Assembly: GCA_963835935.1 (NCBI GenBank)
Contig: CAWIHK010000001.1
Span: forward strand, 434,001 to 498,000
Direction of reading: 5' to 3'
DNA length: 64,000 nucleotides
Source: CAWIHK01 sp963835935
GTDB taxonomy: Bacteria; Bacteroidota; Ignavibacteria; UBA10030; CAVZMI01
Under the pieces are notes generated by a model. The model saw only the letters and a program-made list of their open reading frames with translations. It searched no databases and was not told the origin of the DNA. The position numbers and the translations under genes are program-made. Shown in pieces: positions 7,142 to 18,082 of this stretch. The stretch's first letter is position 1, and every line of letters begins with the position of its first letter.

Positions 7142-9889
7142 ATGAGAGAAAGAAATAGTTTTACCTGCTTATTCCTCCGGACAATAGTTTATGCGGTGTT
7201 ACTCTCGGCAGTTGCCCTCGGTCAAATTCGGATACAAAAGAGTATTCGAATCAACCCGGGGATATCAACCGACGATGCACCGCCGACTCGTTTACATTAC
7301 AACGGTTATCTTCATGATCTGTATGTTGAGTTTACGATTACACCTGCTGATATGGCCTTTCAACCATTATTGTGGTTATGGTGGGCTCCTGAATGGACTG
7401 ATTATTATGGGGTACCTATTCCGGGTCAGATGGATGCAATTGAAGAATATCGACCGCAGCTTAATACGTATGTTGAAGAATATTTAGGTCAAGGATATTT
7501 TGCCGTAGCGCCGGAACATGGAGGGGGAAATCCAACAAACTATCCTTATACTCTCTCGGCGAGAGCGTTTGTCGATGGCATAAGAATATGGGGTTTGGGG
7601 ATGCCCGGCGATAGTCTGATTTGTGATAGTGCGAATTTCGATGTTTATTATGATTATTATGACAATGGTATGCCATGTCATAGTTTTTGGAATGTATGTT
7701 GGGAATTCTATATTTTTAATTTAAGCACGTTCGACAAACCTCTAACAGATAGAATAACGCAGGGAAAGGTGAATGATATTAGGTTCGATGGTGAAGTGAT
7801 CGACCATAGAGTATCAACCCCGCCACCGTATTGGTGTCCTGTAGTCGATCCGGTAACGGCGACAATAATAAAGGGAGATAAATACGCGCATCTGTGCACG
7901 GAGACCGATACTGCATCGCAGATAACCGGGTTGGCATATCAAGAAGCATTATATCTTGAGGTAGACAGAGACGTACCCGACACGGCCGATAAATATTGTG
8001 TGGTTCAAACATCGACAAGAAATTTTACACGAACCGATACGGTTTATTATCTGCCGCACGATACAATTTTTGTTACCTGTGAACCGAAACAGTTATACAC
8101 AGGTGATACCGCAGTAATTCACATGCATCAGAGATCAGATGGAGTAGTTGACACGAATGAATATTTTGATTCAAGAGAAATTGGTATATTGGGAAATGAT
8201 TATTACGGGACGTTGCTCGACGAGTGGGGAGACACTGCAACGTATTTTGGGAATGTGACCGGTCAGTTACAGTTCATCGCAGCTCAGGATTTAGATGCCG
8301 ACAGTGTTTGCGCAAAAATACGAGTTGGGCTTGCACCACCATTGCCGATGTGTTCCGTTGTACCAGAAGGACCTGTCCCTAGGGGAAAAGAAGAAAAGAA
8401 ACCGATGGTGGCGGTTAAAACGAAGAATGGGGAGAAGAAGTTTATACAGGTGATGAATAAACAATCTGGACAGAAAACTAAAAACACAGAGTCTAAGATA
8501 ACGGCTCTTGCCGAGAGGGTAAAGCCAACAAATCCCAAAGGGACAAGGGGAGCGAAGCCCGCAGGATTAATAAAGAAATCGGGGAAGATAAAAGACATTC
8601 AATTTCTATACACGCAGGCAGGTTCGGATAGTATACCGGTAAAGAGTGCTGATATATTGCTAGGGCAGACGAAATATTATTGGGCAACAGAAGATCCAGA
8701 TGATGATAGCAAATTAATTATTCAAGAAAGTGAAACTGACCCAAGCCAATCCGTTCCACCAGGTATTGCGGACGTAAATTTTTCTGTAACGAAAAATGCT
8801 AATGATGACAAACTTGGCGTATATTACGAGTATAAAAATGATAAAGGAAACGATTTGGGTAGAAATTGGTTCATCCGAATCATTGGTAGATATTGGTCAC
8901 CGGCCAAAACATACAAAGCTCATCTCTATGCGACGACACTCGATGGACAACGATCGGGAGATATTAGTATAGAGGTGAAGAAACCGATAAAACTTTACAA
9001 TCTAACCTCATCACCACCATGGTACAATGAAGCCTGGAATATAAGAGATGAATGGATTAATATAGATTCTATTTGTATATGGTATGGCGGCAATATCGGA
9101 ATTCCGCCTCAGGTAATCAAAGGGCAAATGTATCAGGAATCTTATAGAGAAGCTGGAAACTTTTGGCCATGTTATCGATACGAACCATGGGCGGATTATA
9201 ATTTCGTTCATAATAATGCAAAAGCGAATTCAAAAGCATATATGCGACAACCATTTTGGATTACAGGCGAGGCAGGGAAGATGGGAGAAGGAAAGGTTGT
9301 TCCTCTTGATCACAAAAACGTTAAACCTCTCTACTATCCAACCGATCCAATTTCAATTGCAAACTATGTGTTAAATAATAATAATTGGAATATGTATTTT
9401 TTGCCGAGTAAAGATTCCATTATCGGTTCGGGAGAATTAACATCGGAATTTAGAAATTATCTGGCGATGTTTAGTGGTGATTGGGAATTATTATCTAGTA
9501 ATGAGCAATTTTCATTAGCACAAACATTGATAGAAACGAAAATCTTATTGAAATATACAGATTATGCTCAAACAAGGAAAGCCGCATCGTATGGCTTCAT
9601 CCAAATGTTATACACAACGGCTCTCGTTCAAGGATATAACGCAGGGGAATCAATTACTTCAAGTTCAGCACCAGAGGAGTTGAACGATGAATTGATAGAG
9701 ATGCCATTGTATCAGGAATTTACAGAAAAAAATCTAGGTTTGCGCTTTAGCGGGGATATTCCGGATTCTCAATGGCCGGATGGATGGGAAAATACATGGA
9801 TGAAGTCATTTAAAAAGTATAACAACGGAAAAGGTTATGCTGCAAGCGTTTTTAAAAATGCCAAAATGTTTTATCCTCAATCGAATTAA
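7142..9889 (+). CDS. Cassette protein A2: exported, lysozyme-like C-terminus
   Basis: 915 aa. The first 360-370 residues are practically identical to A3 and very close to A1, including the signal peptide and Cys positions. The linker has only two VPxGx units. Residues about 510-620 resemble A1 (a shared DPDDDSKLIIQES block) but not A3, so the copies are mosaic. The C-terminal region keeps the presumed catalytic pattern: PPQVIKGQMYQES, CYRYEPWAD, then KAASYGFIQMLYTTAL. This is the intact counterpart of the disrupted A3. B2 starts eight bases after its stop, so the two are probably translated from one mRNA. Confidence 0.85.
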   Translation: MRERNSFTCLFLRTIVYAVLLSAVALGQIRIQKSIRINPGISTDDAPPTRLHYNGYLHDLYVEFTITPADMAFQPLLWLWWAPEWTDYYGVPIPGQMDAIEEYRPQLNTYVEEYLGQGYFAVAPEHGGGNPTNYPYTLSARAFVDGIRIWGLGMPGDSLICDSANFDVYYDYYDNGMPCHSFWNVCWEFYIFNLSTFDKPLTDRITQGKVNDIRFDGEVIDHRVSTPPPYWCPVVDPVTATIIKGDKYAHLCTETDTASQITGLAYQEALYLEVDRDVPDTADKYCVVQTSTRNFTRTDTVYYLPHDTIFVTCEPKQLYTGDTAVIHMHQRSDGVVDTNEYFDSREIGILGNDYYGTLLDEWGDTATYFGNVTGQLQFIAAQDLDADSVCAKIRVGLAPPLPMCSVVPEGPVPRGKEEKKPMVAVKTKNGEKKFIQVMNKQSGQKTKNTESKITALAERVKPTNPKGTRGAKPAGLIKKSGKIKDIQFLYTQAGSDSIPVKSADILLGQTKYYWATEDPDDDSKLIIQESETDPSQSVPPGIADVNFSVTKNANDDKLGVYYEYKNDKGNDLGRNWFIRIIGRYWSPAKTYKAHLYATTLDGQRSGDISIEVKKPIKLYNLTSSPPWYNEAWNIRDEWINIDSICIWYGGNIGIPPQVIKGQMYQESYREAGNFWPCYRYEPWADYNFVHNNAKANSKAYMRQPFWITGEAGKMGEGKVVPLDHKNVKPLYYPTDPISIANYVLNNNNWNMYFLPSKDSIIGSGELTSEFRNYLAMFSGDWELLSSNEQFSLAQTLIETKILLKYTDYAQTRKAASYGFIQMLYTTALVQGYNAGESITSSSAPEELNDELIEMPLYQEFTEKNLGLRFSGDIPDSQWPDGWENTWMKSFKKYNNGKGYAASVFKNAKMFYPQSN

Positions 9890-9897
9890 GGTGAACT

Positions 9898-11994
9898 ATG
9901 AAAACTTTATCGAAACATATATTTTTAATTATTATATTCGCTTCTTTGTTTCAGTCACAAGTTTATTCACAAACGAAAAGGCATAGTCCTGGAGATGATG
10001 ATCCGAATGGCGTTATCGAGGCTCAGGTTATATCTGCAGTACAAGCCAAGTTCGGATCTGAATACACAGCCGGGATTTCAGTACTTGATTCCATGATAGC
10101 CTGGAATGAGAGTACTCACGATGGAGGAGAATTAACTGATCCATATGGTACTTTGAAGGGGTGTATATTATTTAGCATATGGAAGATTGAAGATGATGAT
10201 GAAGAGCATGGGATCATGGGAATTTTCAAGAATGGCCAGATACTATGGTACTCTAATCCAATTTTTAAAGATGGCTGGAGAGGCATCTATGCAATTAAAG
10301 ATATAAATCGAGATGGTAAAGTAGAAATTCTCGTAGATTGGACACCTGGGGATCAATTAATAATGGTGAGTCATCTCTGGATAATTAGCTGGGATGGATC
10401 GATAGGTACTATCATTAATCAAACAAGTCCAATTAATGGTAATACAATGATACATGCTGAAGAGAGCATATATGACCTTTTTGAAATTGACACATCATCG
10501 GCAATGATGATTCGTAGTCGTTGGCCAGGGCCTGATGAGGAAGATTTCTCCGAATATTTTCCCAATAATCAAATCCAGACATATCCATTCGTAACCTATA
10601 GCTGGAATGGTTCGCAATATGGAGTATGGCCGAATACAAGGCAAATTCCCGGAGATGAATTTTTATCGGCGAATCATCTTACTGTTACTGTAAATTGTGT
10701 AGTGAATAATATTCAAGATAGTTTGTCGTTCCAATATTATTGGAGCAACAGTCCAAAAAGTGAACAACGAATGTCGAATTTCAGTTTGGGAGGAGTACAA
10801 AAATCTTTTCTTCCTTTAAATCTAACAAACTGGTTTTTTATTGGTTGGATGCGTGATTATCCAGTAGCTGGCTGGATGGTATTTGCCCCATTCGAGTATA
10901 ATGTATCTTTACAACCGGGGAAATCACAAGTTGGTATTCTTCTTCATACACAAGCGCTTCCTGGAATTGTAAATTATTATGCTCAAGGTTTTAGGTCTCC
11001 TCCTGATTTTGGAGTTAGTAATCCAAACTATAAATCTAGTGCCGAGAATGATCTTTTTAACAATTCGTATATTGGCAATACCATCGGCCCCGTCGATCCA
11101 CCCAATCCCTTCGCGCCATTAAATTTCTTGGATTCCCTCACCTCTTTCACCACTCGCTCCCGCCAATTAGACTGGATAAAGCAGCAGCCTATATCGGATA
11201 AATATACTGGCTATTTTTCAACAGCAAAAACAGCATTGCAGAAGAATCAAATCTCGCTAACACGTACAACACTCACGCAGGTACTCCACGACGTCGATGT
11301 CGATAGCTCATCGACATTAACCAGTGAAGCTTATGCACTCATAAAATATAATACAGAATATCTGCTTGCACATCTGCCCATCACAATATCAGCCTTGGAC
11401 ATGCTCGATACACTGCGAGTGCGGACAGATCGCACAATACCGAATAACACTCCTTGCGGCAGAGACTTTAAAGAAGATTTACTGGAGAATATCAAAAAAG
11501 CGAAGCAAGAACTCATAGAAGGTGATACAATCCATTGCGCAATGTACATTGTAGCGTACGAGAAACAACTGGAAGCGAAGAATAACCATAGAAAAGGAAA
11601 GCCATGCGTAACAGACGATGAGTATAATTATCTTTATCCTTATGCAAAGTCGATTGTAGAACTCCTTCTGCAGCTTCCGCCTAAATGCGGCGGCTCATGC
11701 AAAGATAAACTCATCGACCTGAAAGCCGAAGTAGGGAAATGTGCAGGTAAAGGATACTGCAGTAGGGGAGAATTTGAGAATGGAATGGAAGAACAAATCG
11801 GCAAGGCAGTGAAATGTATCGAGAATAAGGATTCTACAGGTACGGCAACGTGTCTCGGTTTATTCGAGCAAGAGGTACAACAGACGTATGAACAGACGAA
11901 GAAACGGTACGACGAGAGAAAGTATGTGAAACCTGAAGGATACATTACGTTGTATTACAAAGCGGAATATATACTCGAAGACCTCGAGCATTAA
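9898..11994 (+). CDS. Cassette protein B2: exported, FG-GAP-like repeats and helical tail
   Basis: 698 aa, ATG preceded by AAGGTG. The signal peptide ends near QVYSQ. N-terminal FG-GAP/VCBS-like strands include GIMGIFKNGQ, AIKDINRDGKVEIL and ISWDGSIG. From about residue 410 (TTRSRQLDWIKQQ) the sequence joins the block shared by all B proteins, with the CGGSCKDKL and CSRGEFENG Cys motifs and the GYITLYYKAEYILEDLEH end. The N-terminal half is clearly different from B1 and B3 but has the same layout. The function is unknown; the Ca2+-loop repeats suggest protein or glycan binding outside the cell. Confidence 0.83.
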   Translation: MKTLSKHIFLIIIFASLFQSQVYSQTKRHSPGDDDPNGVIEAQVISAVQAKFGSEYTAGISVLDSMIAWNESTHDGGELTDPYGTLKGCILFSIWKIEDDDEEHGIMGIFKNGQILWYSNPIFKDGWRGIYAIKDINRDGKVEILVDWTPGDQLIMVSHLWIISWDGSIGTIINQTSPINGNTMIHAEESIYDLFEIDTSSAMMIRSRWPGPDEEDFSEYFPNNQIQTYPFVTYSWNGSQYGVWPNTRQIPGDEFLSANHLTVTVNCVVNNIQDSLSFQYYWSNSPKSEQRMSNFSLGGVQKSFLPLNLTNWFFIGWMRDYPVAGWMVFAPFEYNVSLQPGKSQVGILLHTQALPGIVNYYAQGFRSPPDFGVSNPNYKSSAENDLFNNSYIGNTIGPVDPPNPFAPLNFLDSLTSFTTRSRQLDWIKQQPISDKYTGYFSTAKTALQKNQISLTRTTLTQVLHDVDVDSSSTLTSEAYALIKYNTEYLLAHLPITISALDMLDTLRVRTDRTIPNNTPCGRDFKEDLLENIKKAKQELIEGDTIHCAMYIVAYEKQLEAKNNHRKGKPCVTDDEYNYLYPYAKSIVELLLQLPPKCGGSCKDKLIDLKAEVGKCAGKGYCSRGEFENGMEEQIGKAVKCIENKDSTGTATCLGLFEQEVQQTYEQTKKRYDERKYVKPEGYITLYYKAEYILEDLEH

Positions 11995-12039
11995 GAAATT
12001 GTATGTCCAACTTTGTGATCTTTATAGAAAGCAAAATAA

Positions 12040-12094
12040 CCTTAGTGTCCTTTGTGGTTTTGCTCTTATTAAAAAAACCACAAAGGTCACAAAG
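12040..12094 (+). repeat. B-C intergenic hairpin, cassette 2
   Basis: Same CCTTTGTGGTTTT/AAAACCACAAAGG stem as at 6076-6130, in the same place relative to genes B and C. Confidence 0.65.
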
Positions 12095-12138
12095 TAAAAT
12101 GTTTAGTCGGAACTAAATAGAAATTGGAGAAATACAAA

Positions 12139-12783
12139 ATGAAATCATATTTAATGATAGCGATGTTTCTGCCGGTGCTTCTAATTGCCGGCGAAACCGA
12201 GCAGACGAATATCATTCCATACAATTCGAAGGGAAACGTTGTAGCACTTTCGGTAGAGAACACGTCTAAACTGACGGCGAAGGGAGTTAGTGTTGAAATT
12301 CAGAATGTACCTAAATGGATACGGTTTGACTCGACAAAGGTGCAGTTAAGCAGTATTGCAACAAAGAAGTCGAAACAGGCCGAATTTACCTTCTCAGTCG
12401 ATCGCAGTGCACCGGTTGACAAGGAACAGAAGATAAAAGCGCTTGTAAAAACAGCCGACGGACAAAAGTGGACAACGGAGATGTCGATTATGGTATCGGC
12501 ACCGAAGGAATTTCATCTCTATCAGAATTATCCCAATCCGTTCAATCCTTCAACAACAATTGCAATCGATTTACCGAAACAAACGAAGGTGAAGATTGTC
12601 ATTTATGATATCTTGGGAAGGATAGTGAAACAACTCGCAGATGAAACTAAGGAAGCCGGGTACGCTGAGTTTTCATGGGATGGAAGGAACGATCATGGAT
12701 CGATGGTTGCTTCGGGCATGTATTTCTATCAGGTATCGGCTGGAAGTTATCATGCGGTGAAAAAAATGGTGATGATGAAGTAA
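12139..12783 (+). CDS. Cassette protein C2: small T9SS-sorted surface protein
   Basis: 214 aa from the ATG nine bases after GGAG. Near-identical to C1; the visible changes are few (IYDILGRIV for IYNILGRIV, and GSMVAS for GSAVAS). The layout is signal peptide, one Ig-like domain and a type A T9SS sorting domain. Such close identity between tandem copies points to recent duplication or gene conversion. Confidence 0.88.
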   Translation: MKSYLMIAMFLPVLLIAGETEQTNIIPYNSKGNVVALSVENTSKLTAKGVSVEIQNVPKWIRFDSTKVQLSSIATKKSKQAEFTFSVDRSAPVDKEQKIKALVKTADGQKWTTEMSIMVSAPKEFHLYQNYPNPFNPSTTIAIDLPKQTKVKIVIYDILGRIVKQLADETKEAGYAEFSWDGRNDHGSMVASGMYFYQVSAGSYHAVKKMVMMK

Positions 12784-12816
12784 CGGCATTCGTTGCCTCT
12801 GAATTAATGAATATCG

Positions 12817-12842
12817 TCGGGGCAGGCGCATCACTGCCCCGA
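12817..12842 (+). repeat. GC-rich hairpin, copy 3 of 4
   Basis: TCGGGGCAG/CTGCCCCGA stem after gene C2; flanks identical to copy 2. Confidence 0.7.
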
Positions 12843-12891
12843 TCGTGCTATCTAACCTCATAAAAATATTTTCATTATTTCACTATTTTTC

Positions 12892-12920
12892 TTGACTTGT
12901 TTATAAAAATTATTTATCAT
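12892..12920 (+). promoter_or_regulatory. Promoter of cassette 3
   Basis: TTGACT (12892-12897), 17 bases, TATCAT (12915-12920); identical to the promoter of cassette 2. The 322-base gap between C2 and A3 holds only this, the hairpin and the leader. Confidence 0.65.
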
Positions 12921-12984
12921 CCATATAACAGATTTTGTTTTTCTTATTTTTTTACTTGTTTTTTTCTTATTGGGCAACATTATC

Positions 12985-13057
12985 GGCAGGATTTACGAAG
13001 TGGCTAGGATGGCTATCAAGGATGTGGAAAGTTTTTTAACATCCTGAGAAACCTGCC
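12985..13057 (+). ncRNA. Conserved structured 5' leader, cassette 3
   Basis: Identical to the leader of cassette 2: outer GGCAGG/CCTGCC and inner AGGATG/CATCCT stems, with the competing second AGGATG. Confidence 0.5.
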
Positions 13058-13105
13058 CTAAATATAGAACATAGTATTACTTATACAAAGGAGAAGTGTG
13101 CGCCT

Positions 13106-15923
13106 ATGAGAGAAAGAAATAGTTTTACCTGCTTATTCCTCCGGACAATAGTTTATGCGGTGTTACTCTCGGCAGTTGCCCTCGGTCAAATTCGGATACA
13201 AAAGAGTATTCGAATCAACCCGGGGATATCAACCGACGATGCACCGCCGACTCGTTTACATTACAACGGTTATCTTCATGATCTGTATGTTGAGTTTACG
13301 ATTACACCTGCTGATATGGCCTTTCAACCATTATTGTGGTTATGGTGGGCTCCTGAATGGACTGATTATTATGGGGTACCTATTCCGGGTCAGATGGATG
13401 CAATTGAAGAATATCGACCGCAGCTTAATACGTATGTTGAAGAATATTTAGGTCAAGGATATTTTGCCGTAGCGCCGGAACATGGAGGGGGAAATCCAAC
13501 AAACTATCCTTATACTCTCTCGGCGAGAGCGTTTGTCGATGGCATAAGAATATGGGGTTTGGGGATGCCCGGCGATAGTCTGATTTGTGATAGTGCGAAT
13601 TTCGATGTTTATTATGATTATTATGACAATGGTATGCCATGTCATAGTTTTTGGAATGTATGTTGGGAATTCTATATTTTTAATTTAAGCACGTTCGACA
13701 AACCTCTAACAGATAGAATAACGCAGGGAAAGGTGAATGATATTAGGTTCGATGGTGAAGTGATCGACCATAGAGTATCAACCCCGCCACCGTATTGGTG
13801 TCCTGTAGTCGATCCGGTAACGGCGACAATAATAAAGGGAGATAAATACGCGCATCTGTGCACGGAGACCGATACTGCATCGCAGATAACCGGGTTGGCA
13901 TATCAAGAAGCATTATATCTTGAGGTAGACAGAGACGTACCCGACACGGCCGATAAATATTGTGTGGTTCAAACATCGACAAGAAATTTTACACGAACCG
14001 ATACGGTTTATTATCTGCCGCACGATACAATTTTCGTTACCTGTGAACCGAAACAGTTATACACAGGTGATACCGCAGTAATTCACATGCATCAGAGATC
14101 AGATGGAGTAGTTGACACGAATGAATATTTTGATTCAAGAGAAATTGGTATATTGGGAAATGATTATTACGGGACGTTGCTCGATGAGTGGGGCGATACT
14201 GCAACCTATTTTCAAAATGTTACAGGTCAGTTATGGTTCATCGGAGCGCAAGATTTAGATGCCGACAGTGTCTGCGCACAGATACGAGTTGGGCTTGCAC
14301 CATCACTGCCGATGTGTTCTATTGTGCCTGTTGAAAAAGAAGAGAAGAAACCGATACCTGTCCCTTCGGGAATGGTTATCAAAATGAAGAACGGGGAGAA
14401 GAAGTTTATACAAGTGATGAATAAACCGTTTAAACAGAAAAATAAAAATGCAGAGTCAAAGACAACGACTCTTGCCGAGAGAGTAAAACCGGTAAATCCC
14501 AAAGGGACAAGGGGAGCCAGGCCAGCGGGATTAATAAAGAAGTCGGGAAAGATAAAGGACGTTCAATTTCTATATACTCAAGCAGGTTCGGATAGTATAC
14601 CGATAAAGAGCCGCGATATACTGCTGGGGCAGACGAAATATTATTGGGCAGAATCGGATACGAATGATGATAAGAGATTGATTATTAATGAAAGTGAAAC
14701 GATTCCGGATGCATCAACTCAACCGAATGCACTCAAGGTGAATTTTTCAGTAACGAAGGATACTGCCGATAATAAGCTTGGTGTATATTACGAGAATAAA
14801 TATTATGATTATAAAAATAATGCAGAGAGAGATTTAGATAAAAACTTTTTTATTCGTCTTCTTGGGAGATATTGGACACCGGATACGACATTCAAGGTTC
14901 ATCTCTATGCGACGACACAGGATGGACAACGGTCGGGAGATATTGCAATTAAGGTGAAAAAACCAAGCAGACTCGGGAATCGTTATTCAAAAGCAAGAGA
15001 TGTATTTGGTAATAGGATCAATATTGACAGTATTTGTGTACTGTACGCAGGTATTTATGGGATACCACCGCAGTTTATAAAAGGACAAATGCAGCAGGAA
15101 GCGGATACTTGTAATTTTGGAGGGAATATTGGAATTGGTTTTGCTCCATCTTATCGTTATGAACCTTACACAGTTCAATTTTGGAAACGGATAAGAAAAC
15201 GTACATCTAATCCCTTTTCGGATAAGAAAACGTACATCTAATCCCTTTTTTGTGGATTCGACTAATGTAAATAATCCATCTATCCCCAACCACAGTTATG
15301 TCCATGCCATTCCTTACATTTATCCGAATAAAAAAGTTTGGGATGTAATTTACGATCATTCTCAATTAGTCAATGACAGTGCCGATGAATCTCATAGATT
15401 ATATGGAATTAGAACTTATGCCAATACGATGAATTTTTTACCTGACACAACAATTCAAAATATTTATAATAATTTTTTAAATGAATATCAAACACATTTA
15501 TCTTTGCAGAAAGCAGCACCTTTGGCGAATGCAAGAATGATTTCTTTCTTGAAAGACGAATGGGATGGAGGAGTTACTGGTGGAACCAAAGGATTAAAAA
15601 ATATTATGGCACAAACCCGCATTGCAAGCTCGTATGGATTATTGCAAATGTTATACTCGACGGCACTCGATCAAGGTTACAGAGAAGATATTTCTCATCT
15701 ACCTGAGAATTTAAATATTACAGATACAACAATGAATCTTTCCATTCCTTATCAAAAATCTCTTTTGATACAAAATATCGGCGCATCGATTGAAAGCGGA
15801 GAAAATTGGCCGGATGGTTTTGAGAAAGATTTGTACGATTACATTTATTCCAATTGGAATACTAGACCTACATATAACGATGAAGTTTTTCAGAAATCAA
15901 GAAATTATTTACCACAACCTTAA
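13106..15923 (+). pseudogene. Cassette protein A3, frameshifted by a 31-bp duplication
   Basis: The first frame runs from ATG 13106 to TAA 15239-15241 (711 aa); the rest continues in another frame to 15923 (223 aa from GTG 15252). Removing one copy of the 31-bp repeat at 15188-15249 joins the two into one protein of about 930 aa that matches A1 and A2 in layout. The break separates the two halves of the lysozyme-like domain: QMQQEAD and PSYRYEP lie before it, ASSYGLLQMLYSTAL after it. The first 711 residues include the conserved exported part. It could be a dead copy, or a reversible off-state if the duplication is lost by slippage. The second frame has no good ribosome binding site. Confidence 0.88.
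15188..15249 (+). repeat. 31-bp perfect tandem duplication inside A3
   Basis: Bases 15188-15218 and 15219-15249 are the same 31-base sequence (starts CGGATAAGAAAACG, ends CCCTTTT). As 31 is not a multiple of three, it shifts the frame and brings in TAA at 15239. Confidence 0.95.
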
Positions 15924-15940
15924 AAGGTAATGAGGATATT

Positions 15941-17938
15941 ATGAAAAAAAACATCTTGATGATCATAATCTTGAGCTTAAGTTTTACTTTCACAGCTAAC
16001 GCTCAGTTAAATGTTGGAGTGACGAAATCTGATCAGGCATCGATTATTGAAAAAGTAAATGCTTTATTCGGCGCTGGGAAATATGATCCATATGGGATTG
16101 ACATTATTAATGTCGATAGTACACTAGAACCCCAAAAAGCTTTTGGAGTTGAAGACCCTTATCATGCACTTGAGCGCTGTTATGTGTTTCTTGCTGTCGG
16201 AAAAATGCAAGCTGACGGCAGTTTTCCCAAGGGATTCGTCGGCATGTATAAAGACGGAAATATTATTTGGAATTCTCCTGCGATAATTAATAGTGAATAT
16301 ACTGCAGATGCAGAGATTAATACAATTTTTGATATTAACAAAGATGGAAATGTGGATGTCATTACCAACTGGAAATGGGGCGGACACGGTGAAGCTAATT
16401 ATATCTGGATTTTTTCTTGGGATGGATATCAAGGAATACCTCTCAATCTTTACGATAGTAAAGGACATTCTAATATTGTTTCATATACAGAGGATGTCCA
16501 ATTCATTGATTTGAAAGGTGACGGAGTCTGTGAAATACAAGGAAAGTGGAAGACCAATACAGCCCCTGCAAAAGAAATTTCGGTGCTTTATGCTTGGAAT
16601 GGCCAGAACTATGTAAGTGTTGATCCCTTAGCATTTGGAGTAGGAATTAATCCTCCAAGAAATAAATTTCAAGCAACTGTTAATGCTAGCGTAACAAAAG
16701 CTAATGATAGCCTATATTTTTCATATATCATTGAAAATAAAAAAAGTAGCTTGCAAAAGATTGAAAATTTTATGCTTATGACTGACAAAGATTCAGTTAT
16801 AAATTCGGTTGGCAGGCATGGATGGAACTTTATTAAAGATGACGAGAAACCTAGAATCATCTGGTTAGATATGCCTGATATATATCTCCTTTTTCAAGGT
16901 GAAAAAGATAATTTTATTATCGAAACAAAGACAGATTTACCAGGTATCAATTATTTTTATATGCAAGGATATAATGTACATACTAATGTTGATGATATCT
17001 ACACAAATTCTTTTAATGGTTTAACTATTTCACCTGCAAGTCCACCTAATCCATTCATTGCTACAAACTTTTTCGACACACTTACATCATTCACAACCAG
17101 ATCAAAAGACCTCGGCTGGATAAAGCAACAACCGATATCGGATAAATATACCGGCTATTTTTCAACTGCAAAAACAGCATTGCAGAAGAACCAAATCTCG
17201 CTAACACGCTCAACGCTCACACAAGTACTCCACGACGTCGATGCCGATAGTTCATCAACATTAACCAGCGAAGCTTATGCACTCATAAAATACAATACAG
17301 AATATCTGCTTGCACATCTGCCCAATACAATATCAGCTCTTGACATGCTCGATACACTGCGCGTGCGGACAAATAACATAATACCGAATAATAATCCCTG
17401 CGGTAAAGATTTTAAAGAAGATCTGCTGGAAGCTATCACAAATGCAAAGAAAGAACTTCTGGAACGCGATACAATCAGTTGCGCACAACAAATCTTATCT
17501 TACGAGAGACAACTGAGTGCGAAATACGATAAACGAAAAGGAAAACCGTGCATAACAGACGATGAGTATAATTATCTTTATCCTTATGCAAAGTCGATCG
17601 TAGAATTACTTCTGCCGCTTCCACCAAAGTGCGGCGGCTCATGCAAAGATAAACTCTTTGATCTAAAGAGTGAAATAGGAAGATGTACGAAGAAAGGATA
17701 CTGCAGTAGAGGAGAATTCGAGAATGGAATGGAAGAACAAATCGATAAGGCAGTGAAATGTATCGAGAATAAGGATTCTACAGGTACGGCAACATGTCTC
17801 GGGTTATTCGAGCAAGAGGTACAACAGACGTATGAACAGACAAAGAAACGGTACGACGAGAGAAAGTATGTGAAACCTGAAGGATACATTACGTTGTATT
17901 ACAAAGCGGAATATATACTCGAAGACCTCGAGCATTAA
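15941..17938 (+). CDS. Cassette protein B3: exported, FG-GAP-like repeats and helical tail
   Basis: 665 aa with a clear signal peptide (MKKNILMIIILSLSF... to ANAQ). The N-terminal region again has FG-GAP/VCBS-like motifs: GMYKDGNIIWNS, FDINKDGNVDVI, FSWDGYQG, DLKGDGVCEI. From TTRSKDLGWIKQQ onward it is nearly the same as B1 and B2, including all Cys positions in the last 150 residues. It is the shortest B because its middle section is reduced. It remains intact although A3 before it is broken, so B3 may still be made. Confidence 0.83.
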   Translation: MKKNILMIIILSLSFTFTANAQLNVGVTKSDQASIIEKVNALFGAGKYDPYGIDIINVDSTLEPQKAFGVEDPYHALERCYVFLAVGKMQADGSFPKGFVGMYKDGNIIWNSPAIINSEYTADAEINTIFDINKDGNVDVITNWKWGGHGEANYIWIFSWDGYQGIPLNLYDSKGHSNIVSYTEDVQFIDLKGDGVCEIQGKWKTNTAPAKEISVLYAWNGQNYVSVDPLAFGVGINPPRNKFQATVNASVTKANDSLYFSYIIENKKSSLQKIENFMLMTDKDSVINSVGRHGWNFIKDDEKPRIIWLDMPDIYLLFQGEKDNFIIETKTDLPGINYFYMQGYNVHTNVDDIYTNSFNGLTISPASPPNPFIATNFFDTLTSFTTRSKDLGWIKQQPISDKYTGYFSTAKTALQKNQISLTRSTLTQVLHDVDADSSSTLTSEAYALIKYNTEYLLAHLPNTISALDMLDTLRVRTNNIIPNNNPCGKDFKEDLLEAITNAKKELLERDTISCAQQILSYERQLSAKYDKRKGKPCITDDEYNYLYPYAKSIVELLLPLPPKCGGSCKDKLFDLKSEIGRCTKKGYCSRGEFENGMEEQIDKAVKCIENKDSTGTATCLGLFEQEVQQTYEQTKKRYDERKYVKPEGYITLYYKAEYILEDLEH

Positions 17939-17983
17939 GAAATTGTATGTCCAACTTTGTGATCTTTATAGAAAGCAAAATAA

Positions 17984-18038
17984 CCTTAGTGTCCTTTGTG
18001 GTTTTGCTCTTATTAAAAAAACCACAAAGGTCACAAAG
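17984..18038 (+). repeat. B-C intergenic hairpin, cassette 3
   Basis: Third copy of the CCTTTGTGGTTTT/AAAACCACAAAGG stem between B and C. Confidence 0.65.
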
Positions 18039-18082
18039 TAAAATGTTTAGTCGGAACTAAATAGAAATTGGAGAAATACAAA

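Noticed and set aside
15252..15923. A separate 223-aa gene after A3
   Set aside because: It is the out-of-frame continuation of A3 after the 31-bp duplication; its GTG has no ribosome binding site and its sequence matches the end of A1 and A2.
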